A DNA stretch of 64,000 bases, taken from contig NZ_PKFN01000007.1 in assembly GCF_002933395.1 (NCBI RefSeq), forward strand, positions 1 through 64,000. Direction: 5' to 3'. Below the pieces are notes generated by a model, which was not told the origin of the DNA, searched no databases, and saw nothing but the letters and a program-made list of their open reading frames with translations. The translations under genes were made by a program, and so were the position numbers. Below, piece by piece: positions 43,708 to 50,998 of this stretch (positions within the stretch are counted from its first letter, which is position 1; each line of letters starts with the position of its first letter). Source of the DNA: Yoonia maritima. GTDB lineage: Bacteria; Pseudomonadota; Alphaproteobacteria; Rhodobacterales; Rhodobacteraceae.

Positions 43708-44820
43708 ATGTTTTGGGGGTGCTTTGCCGCATATGTCCCACATATTAAGGCCACTTTGGACGTGTCCGACGCGATGTTTGGCACATTGCTGCTCGGATCG
43801 GCGACCGGGCTTGTGTCTTCGATGTGGCTTGCGCCGATCATGGATCGGTGGCTTGGCGCGCGTGCTTTGCAAGTGGGCGTTGCCTTTCTTGCGGCCGCTT
43901 GGCTGGTTCCCGGGTTTATGTCGACGCCGCTGGCATTTGCGGCGTCGCTCGCTTTGGTCGGTTTGGCGTCAGGTCTGTTGGATGTGATCATGAATGCGCG
44001 GGTTAGTATGCTTGAGACAACGCATGAAACACCGCTGATGAACGCAAACCATGCGATGTTTTCAGTGGCGTATGGTGCTGCAGCTTTGGTCGTTGCATTC
44101 ACACGCGAAGCGGGCCTTCCGCCCGCGCCTGTGTTCGCGGGTTTTGCGGTGCTAAGCTGCCTTATCGTGTCGTTTGTCTGGATGGAGGTTACTGATGTTG
44201 CCCCAGATGCGGACAGTGTGAATGCCCGCTACCCGCTTTGGCCGATCGTCATTTGTGGTGCCGTTGTACTGGTGGCCTTCATGTCTGAAGCAACAGTGGA
44301 GGCTTGGTCTGCGTTGCATCTTGAACGTACTTTGCACGGGGGTGCGGCCGAAGGCGCGCTTGGGCCGGTGATGTTGGGCCTGACGATGGCGATTGGTCGC
44401 TTTTCAGGGCAGGCCGTTGCGGCCCGTTGGAGTGAAATCACAGTTGTTATTGTGGCCGCAATTATTTCCGCCTGCGGCGCGGTCATTGCTGCGTTCGCCC
44501 CTGTTCCTTTGGTTGCATATGTGGGTTTCGGTATCTTGGGATTAGGCGTTTCCGTTATTGGGCCGATGGGGCTTGCGTTGGTTGGTCAGCTTGTCGCGCC
44601 GCATTTGCGTACCGAAGCCATTGGGCGCACTGCGGTGATAGGGTTTTCGGGCTTCTTTTTCGCCCCTGTCCTTATGGGGGTTGTGTCAGATGCGTTCGGG
44701 CTGCGTATGGCCTTTGCTGGCGTGGCGCTATTGTTACTCACGGCGATACCTTTGGCGTTGATCATCGCAAAACTGCCAAAATGGCATAAAAAAGGGGCTG
44801 GCAAAGCGCCAACCCCATAA
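43708..44820 (+). CDS. MFS transporter, N-terminus disrupted by an amber codon
   Basis: A 370-residue major facilitator with about 11-12 spans. The loop MWLAPIMDRWLGAR between helices 2 and 3 and the NARVSMLETTHETPLMNANHAMFSVAYG region resemble the YbjJ-like/fucose-permease-like MFS group. The frame is open upstream only to a TAG at 43654-43656, and an ATG at 43645 stands in the same frame three codons before that TAG. Coding-like sequence (NALFLSRRPAAAFVVVG) runs from the TAG to the ATG at 43708. The natural start is therefore probably 43645, and the gene is either truncated in helix 1 or read through. The substrate is unknown. Confidence 0.75.
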   Translation: MFWGCFAAYVPHIKATLDVSDAMFGTLLLGSATGLVSSMWLAPIMDRWLGARALQVGVAFLAAAWLVPGFMSTPLAFAASLALVGLASGLLDVIMNARVSMLETTHETPLMNANHAMFSVAYGAAALVVAFTREAGLPPAPVFAGFAVLSCLIVSFVWMEVTDVAPDADSVNARYPLWPIVICGAVVLVAFMSEATVEAWSALHLERTLHGGAAEGALGPVMLGLTMAIGRFSGQAVAARWSEITVVIVAAIISACGAVIAAFAPVPLVAYVGFGILGLGVSVIGPMGLALVGQLVAPHLRTEAIGRTAVIGFSGFFFAPVLMGVVSDAFGLRMAFAGVALLLLTAIPLALIIAKLPKWHKKGAGKAPTP

Positions 44821-44850
44821 TCCTATCAGCATGTGCCGATTGATTTGATA

Positions 44851-44875
44851 TCCGCTGAAGCAGCGGACATTTTTT
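44851..44875 (+). terminator. Terminator after the MFS gene
   Basis: A perfect seven-base-pair TCCGCTG/CAGCGGA stem (44851-44857 with 44861-44867) with a three-base AAG loop is followed by CATTTTTT. It ends at the stop codon of the convergent small gene. Confidence 0.82.
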
Positions 44876-45074
44876 AGTCTTCTGACGCAGCAGCCGCGAT
44901 GAGCAGCGCAGCAACAACACCAACAACGATGTATGTTGGGTTTACAGAAGACGTTTTTGGTGCTTCCATAACTTCTGGTGTTTCGATGACAGTGGGTGCA
45001 ACACCGCCAGCAAAAGCAGATGTAGAAACGACAGCCAGAGTAGCCGCAGCGGCGAGAGTTGTTGTGATGCGCAT
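44874..45074 (-). CDS. Small envelope protein with signal peptide and C-terminal helix
   Basis: A 66-residue protein with a signal peptide (MRITTTLAAAATLAVVSTSAFA, cut near 22), a proline/glutamate linker (VIETPEVMEAPKTSS), and a C-terminal membrane helix (YIVVGVVAALLIAAAASED). It is a Roseobacter-type small envelope protein; some relatives carry a misleading ferrochelatase label. GGAGC precedes the ATG. The function is unknown. Confidence 0.7.
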   Translation of the reverse strand: MRITTTLAAAATLAVVSTSAFAGGVAPTVIETPEVMEAPKTSSVNPTYIVVGVVAALLIAAAASED

Positions 45075-45276
45075 TGTAGTGCTCCTAGTTAATTACTTTT
45101 TCACGCGAGTGCTGATTGGCAAAATTTTCGCCTGAGCAGCATTCGCTGGTAAACTTCATTTGAATTGATGTGAGGTCAATGTTTTCATCGCGAATTTTTC
45201 CCCTTTTCTGAACGAATTTTCAGAAAGGTGGTGCATTTCACACGAATGTTGAAAACGGTTTCACAAAGCCTATCTA

Positions 45277-46440
45277 CTAACGCCAATTTCCTTCGAAATC
45301 TTGCGGTATCAATAGCACTTCGGGATCAAGCGTGGTCACGTCACGCCGCCCGCACAGTGCCATCGTAACGTCGAGCTCTTTGTGAATGACCTCGAGCGCC
45401 GTCGTAACGCCTTTTTCGCCCATCGCGCCCAAGCCATAGATAAACGCGCGACCGATATAGACGCCCTTTGCACCCAGTGCCAAAGCCTTGAGCACGTCTT
45501 GGCCAGAGCGAATGCCGCTGTCCATGTGGACCTCTACTTGATCCCCAACAGCCGCCACGATGGATGGCAGCATGCGGATCGCGGAAAGTGCACCGTCAAG
45601 TTGGCGACCACCGTGGTTACTCACGATGATCGCGTCTGCGCCGATCTCAACCGCTTTCTTCGCGTCTTCGACGTCTAGAATACCCTTGAGGATCAGTTTG
45701 CCGCCCCATTTTTCTTTGAGCTTTGCAATCATGCCCCAGTCTAGTTTGGGTTCGAACTGTTCAGCGGTCCAAGATGACAGGCTGCTGGTGTCACCAACAT
45801 TTTTCGCGTGACCAACGATGTTGCCAAACGTGCGGCGTTTGGTTTGCAGCATCTCGATCCCCCAGCGCCATTTGGTCGATAGGTTGATCATAGTCGGGAT
45901 CGTCATCTTGGGCGGGGCGGTTAGACCGTTCTTTAGGTCCTTGTGCCGCTGTCCAAGAATTTGCAGATCAAGCGTGAGGACCAGCGCCGAACAGCCTGCG
46001 TTCTTGGCGCGGGCTACGATGTTGTCGACGAATTCTTCGTCTCGCATGACGTATAGCTGAAACCAAAATGGGTTTTTGGTGTTCGCGGCCACATCCTCGA
46101 TCGAACAAATCGACATGGTGGATAGGGTAAAAGGAACGCCGAATTTTTCGGCGGCTTTAGCCGCCTTAATTTCCCCATCCGCGCATTGCATCCCCGTCAA
46201 CCCAACAGGGGCGAGCGCCACAGGCATCGCCACATCCTGCCCGATCATCTGGGATTTCGTCGTGCGGTTCGACATATCCACCGCGACGCGTTGGCGTAGG
46301 CGGATTTGGTCAAAGTCAGTCGTGTTCTCGCGAAACGTCTGTTCGGTCCAGCTACCGCTTTCGGCGTAATCATAAAACATCTTAGGCGCGCGACGTTTGT
46401 GCAGGCGCTTAAGGTCGTCGATAGTGGTAATGACTGGCAT
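45277..46440 (-). CDS. lldD: FMN-dependent L-lactate dehydrogenase / alpha-hydroxy-acid oxidase
   Basis: A 387-residue flavoprotein that oxidises L-lactate or a related 2-hydroxy acid to the keto acid. Key blocks: FYDYAESGSWTEQTFREN near 22-39, MPVALAPVGLTGMQCADGE, FQLYVMRDEEF, the active-site lysine/histidine region GKLILKGILDVEDAKKA ... SNHGGRQLDGA, and the FMN-phosphate HMDSGIRSGQDVLKALALGAKGVYIGRAF. An inverted repeat just upstream may be an operator. No permease or regulator is adjacent. Confidence 0.9.
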   Translation of the reverse strand: MPVITTIDDLKRLHKRRAPKMFYDYAESGSWTEQTFRENTTDFDQIRLRQRVAVDMSNRTTKSQMIGQDVAMPVALAPVGLTGMQCADGEIKAAKAAEKFGVPFTLSTMSICSIEDVAANTKNPFWFQLYVMRDEEFVDNIVARAKNAGCSALVLTLDLQILGQRHKDLKNGLTAPPKMTIPTMINLSTKWRWGIEMLQTKRRTFGNIVGHAKNVGDTSSLSSWTAEQFEPKLDWGMIAKLKEKWGGKLILKGILDVEDAKKAVEIGADAIIVSNHGGRQLDGALSAIRMLPSIVAAVGDQVEVHMDSGIRSGQDVLKALALGAKGVYIGRAFIYGLGAMGEKGVTTALEVIHKELDVTMALCGRRDVTTLDPEVLLIPQDFEGNWR

Positions 46441-46458
46441 GGCTGAGATCCTGAAATT

Positions 46459-46475
46459 GGTAATTATTTATTACC
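46459..46475. promoter_or_regulatory. Inverted repeat upstream of lldD, possible operator
   Basis: GGTAAT (46459-46464) and ATTACC (46470-46475) form a perfect dyad around five bases, 19 bases before the lldD start. GntR-type regulators of lactate genes bind TNGT...ACNA-like dyads, so a GntR/LldR-class operator is plausible. No regulator gene is seen nearby. Confidence 0.4.
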
Positions 46476-46499
46476 GATATTAGGGCTTCATGCAAGATG

Positions 46500-47300
46500 C
46501 TAAGGCGTTTCATGTCCTAAGATTGCCTCACCGCTGCGGTATGCTTGGCAAAGTGCGGAAACGAGTAACAACAGGGCAAAAATACCCACAAGCTGTGAGA
46601 GGTAACTCATAATTGTGCCGATCAGGCTGAAAGTGCCGTAATCGTCCCAGACAGAGTATGGCAAGCCAGCTCTTTGCCATTCGGCAAACAACTTGTTCGT
46701 ACCCCATCCAAATAAAACCGGTCCAATCAGAATGTTTTGTACGAGGAACCAGCGCCGCCCCTTACTGCGCAACGCGGCCTGGGCAAGGCCGGGGTTGGTA
46801 CCAATTGCGGCTGCCGGTAAGGCAGATCCGAACCGCCCCAAAAAGTAAAAATTGAACAAAATCAAAATAAGGATGGGAAAAAGGAGGAACGCCGGGACGA
46901 TATTAGGACCCAGATATGTTTCTGCGGACAACAAGAAGATGATTGATGCGTAGATTGCCGCATTCAACGTAAAAAACGGTAGGGATGTTTTTAGAAATCT
47001 TCGCGAAGGAATAACGCGCGTTGTAAAAAGGTCCCGCGGTCGGAACGATTCATTGAGCATCATGATCCGGTGTCCAATAAATGCGATAGGCACGGCGCAC
47101 ACCACATTTATGATCAAACTCAACAACGCCAACACGGGATTGCCTTGTAGTAACAAGGCTTCGATCCCGACAAGGATTAGACCAAGTGTTGCGAAAAATA
47201 GAAAGTTACCGAAAAACGCATCACGCGCTGTGCCATAGATATGCTCAAGAATACCCGTCAGCGGCGTGTGTTGGTTCAATTCACTTCCGCGATCGTTCAT
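46500..47300 (-). CDS. Polytopic membrane protein of unknown function
   Basis: A 266-residue protein with about six hydrophobic segments. The hydrophilic N-terminus is [32 protein letters not shown]. Membrane segments include FLFFATLGLILVGIEALLL, VLALLSLIINVVCAVPIAFIGHRIMM, and a long pair near 175-225. I do not recognise a family; no transport motif is visible. Its ATG overlaps the trpA stop (TAATG), so it is translationally coupled to trpA. Confidence 0.7.
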   Translation of the reverse strand: MNDRGSELNQHTPLTGILEHIYGTARDAFFGNFLFFATLGLILVGIEALLLQGNPVLALLSLIINVVCAVPIAFIGHRIMMLNESFRPRDLFTTRVIPSRRFLKTSLPFFTLNAAIYASIIFLLSAETYLGPNIVPAFLLFPILILILFNFYFLGRFGSALPAAAIGTNPGLAQAALRSKGRRWFLVQNILIGPVLFGWGTNKLFAEWQRAGLPYSVWDDYGTFSLIGTIMSYLSQLVGIFALLLLVSALCQAYRSGEAILGHETP

Positions 47301-48091
47301 TACCCCCGATGCGTCCCATCCGCCAACGACTTCACAAACGCTAGCACGTCAGCGACGCTTTCGCCTTTGCCGATTTTGTCGACGATGGCGGACCCCACGA
47401 CGGCGCCATCGGCGATGCTCGCGATGTTTTCGGCGGCTTCGGGTGTTTTGATCCCGAAACCTACGATCACGGGTAGGTCGGTCTTGGCTTTGATCCGTGC
47501 GACCTCTGGGGCGACGTCTCCTGCTTGGGCCTCGGCGGTGCCGGTGATGCCTGTGACGGAGACGTAGTAAACAAAGCCGGATGTGTTTTGCAGCACTTTG
47601 GGCAGGCGTTTATCGTCGGTCGTTGGGGTCGCTAGACGGATAAAGTTGATACCTGCGGCTTGGGCGGGAATGCACAGTTCGTCGTCTTCTTCGGGCGGCA
47701 GATCCACGATGATCAGCCCATCGATCCCGGCCTCGACCGCGTCTTTTAGGAACTTATCAACGCCGCGCGAATAAATTGGGTTGTAGTACCCCATCATCAC
47801 AATCGGCGTGGTGTCGTCATTTTTGCGGAATTCACGGGCATATTGCAGCGTTTTTTCAAGCGTCTGACCTGCCTCGAGCGCGCGCTGGCCCGCCAGCTGA
47901 ATTGTCGAACCGTCTGCCATCGGGTCGGTAAAGGGCACACCAAGTTCGATGATATCGACGCCCGCATCTGGCAGACCTTTGACGATCTCAAGCCCGGTGT
48001 CATAATCGGGATCACCTGCCATCACATAGGCAACAAATGCCTTTTTGCCTTCGGCCTGCAACTGCGCAAATTTCGCGTCGATTCTGCTCAT
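47300..48091 (-). CDS. trpA: Tryptophan synthase alpha chain
   Basis: TrpA cleaves indole-3-glycerol phosphate to indole, passed to TrpB. The 263-residue TIM barrel shows the catalytic glutamate in [20 protein letters not shown] near 47-66, the second catalytic aspartate in [25 protein letters not shown], and the phosphate loop [14 protein letters not shown]. It is separated from trpFB by 12.7 kb and coupled to a downstream membrane protein gene. Confidence 0.97.
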   Translation of the reverse strand: MSRIDAKFAQLQAEGKKAFVAYVMAGDPDYDTGLEIVKGLPDAGVDIIELGVPFTDPMADGSTIQLAGQRALEAGQTLEKTLQYAREFRKNDDTTPIVMMGYYNPIYSRGVDKFLKDAVEAGIDGLIIVDLPPEEDDELCIPAQAAGINFIRLATPTTDDKRLPKVLQNTSGFVYYVSVTGITGTAEAQAGDVAPEVARIKAKTDLPVIVGFGIKTPEAAENIASIADGAVVGSAIVDKIGKGESVADVLAFVKSLADGTHRG

Positions 48092-48235
48092 CTCAATCCC
48101 CAGTATAATTCTTGGGTTCGAGTTTGCGCGAAGAAAGGCGGAAAATCAATGGGGCGCACGCAATTGCACCCTGTTTATCTTGCACCAAACCCATTCCCCC
48201 CCTAGAAGCCCACAAGAGTTTCAAGGAGAGCTGAC

Positions 48236-49333
48236 ATGGGTTTCAAGATGGGTATCGTGGGTTTGCCAAATGTGGGCAAATCAACCCTGTTCAATGCGTT
48301 GACGAAAACCGCCGCCGCGCAGGCTGCGAACTTTCCGTTTTGTACGATTGAACCCAATGTGGGTGACGTGGCTGTGCCTGATGCGCGCCTTGATAAATTG
48401 GCTGAAATTGCTGGGTCCAAGCAGATCATCCCGACCCGGATGACGTTTGTTGATATCGCTGGTCTGGTCAAAGGCGCGTCCAAGGGGGAAGGTCTAGGTA
48501 ACCAGTTTCTTGCCAACATCCGTGAATGTGATGCGATTGCCCATGTGTTGCGTTGCTTTGAAGACGACGACATTACCCATGTCGAAGGTCGCGTTGACCC
48601 GGTTGAAGACGCCAATGTGATTGAAACCGAACTGATGCTGTCCGATCTGGAAAGCATTGAAAAGCGCCTGCAGAACCTAACACGTAAGGTCCGTGGCGGC
48701 GACAAAGATGCAGTTCAGCAAGTGCGCTTGCTTGAGGCGGCCCAAGCTGTGCTGGAAGATGGCAAACCTGCACGGACCGTTGAGGTCGATGCCGATGACG
48801 CCAAGGCGTGGAAGATGCTGCAACTGCTGACTACCAAGCCCGTTCTTTATGTGTGCAATGTCGAAGAAGAAAGCGCTGGCGCTGGTAACAGCCAATCCAC
48901 ACGTGTGGCCGAAATGGCCGCGGCGCAGGGCAATTCCCATGTTGTGATCTCTGCCCGGATCGAAGAAGAGATCAGCCAGTTGGACGCTGAAGAGGCCGAG
49001 ATGTTTTTGGGCGAAATGGGCCTAGAGGAAGCGGGCCTCGACCGTCTGATCCGTGCTGGCTACGAACTGTTGCACCTACAGACTTATTTTACCGTCGGCC
49101 CGAAAGAGGCCCGCGCATGGACTATCAAAGAAGGAACATCCGCCCCACAGGCCGCTGGCGTTATTCATGGCGACTTTGAACGCGGGTTTATACGTGCGGA
49201 AACAATCGGCTATGACGATTTTGTCGGCCTTGGTGGCGAACAAGCCGCGAAAGAAGCTGGTAAGATGAAGGCCGAAGGCAAAGGCTACATCGTTAAAGAC
49301 GGCGACGTGATGCATTTCTTGTTCAATACATAA
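48236..49333 (+). CDS. ychF: Redox-regulated ATPase YchF
   Basis: YchF (OLA1) is an Obg-related P-loop ATPase that binds ribosomes. The 365-residue protein starts MGFKMGIVGLPNVGKSTLFNALTK and has NFPFCTIEPNVGDV, VDIAGLVKGASKGEGLGNQFLANIRECDAI, a coiled-coil region near 130-165, and the C-terminal TGS-like domain with LQTYFTVGPKEARAWTI and GYIVKDGDVMHFLFN. AAGGAGA precedes the ATG. Confidence 0.97.
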   Translation: MGFKMGIVGLPNVGKSTLFNALTKTAAAQAANFPFCTIEPNVGDVAVPDARLDKLAEIAGSKQIIPTRMTFVDIAGLVKGASKGEGLGNQFLANIRECDAIAHVLRCFEDDDITHVEGRVDPVEDANVIETELMLSDLESIEKRLQNLTRKVRGGDKDAVQQVRLLEAAQAVLEDGKPARTVEVDADDAKAWKMLQLLTTKPVLYVCNVEEESAGAGNSQSTRVAEMAAAQGNSHVVISARIEEEISQLDAEEAEMFLGEMGLEEAGLDRLIRAGYELLHLQTYFTVGPKEARAWTIKEGTSAPQAAGVIHGDFERGFIRAETIGYDDFVGLGGEQAAKEAGKMKAEGKGYIVKDGDVMHFLFNT

Positions 49334-49438
49334 AACGATGCTTCGGGGTTGAGTATAAGTCTGTAGTTTTGTGCTGGAGTATAGCCATATTGTGGCGAGA
49401 GCCCCTACATATGATTCTTCTATAGATCTCTTCGAAAC

Positions 49439-49492
49439 GCCCGTAAAGCGGTAGATGGACTGCCAGTCATCACCGACCGCGAAAAGAGCCGG
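49439..49492 (-). pseudogene. UvrD-family helicase motif fragment
   Basis: An 18-residue stretch reading PALFAVGDDWQSIYRFTG matches helicase motif IV of the intact UvrD-like gene at 50999-53902 (IFAVGDDWQSIYRFAG). The flanking residues share nothing else with a helicase, so this is a short remnant of a second, related gene, on the opposite strand. Confidence 0.75.
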
Positions 49493-49500
49493 GCGGGAAA

Positions 49501-49631
49501 ATGTCCGAAGGGACGTGCTCGGTTCGAGAGATTGCTGACATCGCAGAATTTGCGGAACTTCTGTCAGGGTTGCGCACAAATGAAGCGCTGATCTACGGGG
49601 TGCCGAAGGGTATGGATACCGCCAAGATTGA
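49501..49631 (+). pseudogene. Fragment of unknown mobile gene (possibly primase-like N-terminus)
   Basis: A 43-residue open segment, SVREIADIAEFAELLSGLRTNEALIYGVPKG, reads like the beginning of a protein of the phage/plasmid replication-primase type. The match is from memory of the EALIYGVP style and is weak. It ends where the integrase fragment on the other strand begins. Confidence 0.3.
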
Positions 49632-49868
49632 GCGCAATGCGACGAGAGGTGCAATCTGCATTGCCAAAACGGTCACCGGATTACCCGAGTATTCATCGCA
49701 AGTATTCAGAAACTCACCGAAGAGTTTCGGATCCTTAATTGCGGCGTGGTTTTTCGTCTTTGGTGATGCGACGAGCCCCCGCAAATCTGGGCTGGGGTCG
49801 CGGGACGCAAGGCCAGCTGCAATACCGTGACGCATCACCTGCCCGACATATGCTCGGGTGCGGGCTGG
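49629..49868 (-). pseudogene. P4-type tyrosine integrase, internal fragment
   Basis: About 80 residues read TRAYVGQVMRHGIAAGLASRDPSPDLRG, then TKNHAAIKDPKLFGEFLNTCDEYSG, then PVTVLAMQIAPLVALRS. This is the N-terminal-to-core junction of P4-type phage integrases, including the DPSPDLRG and ITDP-like signatures. The start and the catalytic RHRY core are absent. P4-type integrases insert at tRNA 3' ends, and the tRNA-Phe site lies nearby. Confidence 0.8.
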
Positions 49869-49883
49869 ACGGCTGAAGGCGAT

Positions 49884-50027
49884 ATGCGGGTGCTGGGCAA
49901 TGTCCCGATTTGGGGCGATCCGACCGAAGCCGAAACTTGGATTGAGGTGGAAGACGCCTTGCGCCGCCAGTTCCGTCACCCGCTGGGCGGCGTGTTGAAC
50001 GTAGACGCTGCCGTGATTGATAGCGGC
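49884..50027 (+). pseudogene. Phage terminase large subunit (GpA-type) fragment
   Basis: A 48-residue segment (RVLGNVPIWGDPTEAETW, then EVEDALRRQFRHPLGGVLNVDAAVIDSG) matches the nuclease part of GpA-family terminases, where WGDP and the AAIDSG aspartate are conserved. Neither end of the gene is present. Confidence 0.7.
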
Positions 50028-50080
50028 AAGAGCACCTTTTTGCAGCACGTTGTTTCATGTCCTGACCTTGAAATAATTGA

Positions 50081-50548
50081 GGGTACGGCCCACCAGGGAC
50101 CGGCAAGTCGAGCCTTGCAGACCTGATCGCTACGCATGCTGGAACAGCGACGACTGAGATTGATGCATCTGCAGGTGCGGCCGCGTTTCGGGTTGCTGGC
50201 GTTGAAGCAGGCTGGTCCACACGTCAAATCGGCGAGCCTTTACGGCTGATCGCAGATACCGGCTGCCCTAACCCCATGATCATCGTGAATGAGGTCGATA
50301 AAGCAGCAGGTGGTGTGCGGTCATCAGGCGGGACATCAAGTTCACTGCCAAATGCTCTCCTGCCGTTTTTGGAGCGTGGAACCGCGCGCAAGTTTCACTG
50401 CCCGGCCAGCGGGTTGGTTTGCAATATGTCGCATGTCAGCTGGATCTTGACTGCCAACAGCCTGCAACATGTGTCTGTGCCTTTACGGACGCGTTGTGAG
50501 GTTATTGAAGTGCCGGCGTTGACCGAGGCCATACGAGCAACAAAATAG
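50081..50548 (+). pseudogene. AAA+ ATPase fragment
   Basis: A 155-residue open stretch begins GYGPPGTGKSSLADLIA (Walker A) and continues through NPMIIVNEVDKAAGGVRS (Walker B) and LLPFLERGTARKFHCP to SHVSWILTANSLQHVSVPLRTRCEVIEVPAL (sensor region). It stops at 50548. A TGA lies immediately upstream in frame, and the usual N-terminal domain is missing, so the gene is truncated at both ends. Confidence 0.78.
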
Positions 50549-50662
50549 TTCAGCGGTCTGCGGCATGGCATCGGCAAAAAAGATACCCCAATGATACCCA
50601 AGAGTTTATTCGGCCTTACAGTCTAAACAGGAAGGCCGCCTAAGTCATTGTATTAATTTGAT

Positions 50663-50713
50663 TTAAATGGTGCCCAGGGGCGGAATCGAACCACCGACAC
50701 GAGGATTTTCAAT
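50663..50713. repeat. Left attachment repeat (tRNA-Phe 3' half duplicate)
   Basis: A 51-bp direct repeat of 54454-54504 with a single mismatch (A at 50676, G at 54467). It covers the tRNA-Phe gene from the anticodon loop through the CCA end plus five bases. It is not a working tRNA because the 5' half is missing. It marks the distal end (attL) of an integrated element of 3,791 bp. Confidence 0.93.
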
Positions 50714-50998
50714 TTTCCTAGGTGTCCAGTCAAACTCTCGCACTCTGGTTCAGGCCGACGCAAAAATTCTTTAGCTTCAATGCCCTGTGGTCTCCAATCA
50801 ATCGCAGAGTAAACCAACCCAATTCACTCTAGCCCACTGCTTTTGGCACCCATAACGCACCCAGCGGTCAATTCTAACCTCTTTACGATCAGATAAAGCT
50901 AGTCGGAAATTTCCCGGTTTCGGCTTTAAGGTCTTCTCATTGGTCGATATCCTGAGAACCTAGCTCTTCTGTTATATTTACTTGAAAGTTCCTTAATA

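Noticed and set aside
49735..50220. A 161-codon minus-strand frame over the terminase and AAA+ fragments
   Set aside because: Wrong frame; the recognisable protein similarity lies in other frames as fragments.
50663..50713. A second tRNA-Phe gene
   Set aside because: Only the 3' half is present and the sequence after the anticodon loop diverges; it is an attachment repeat.
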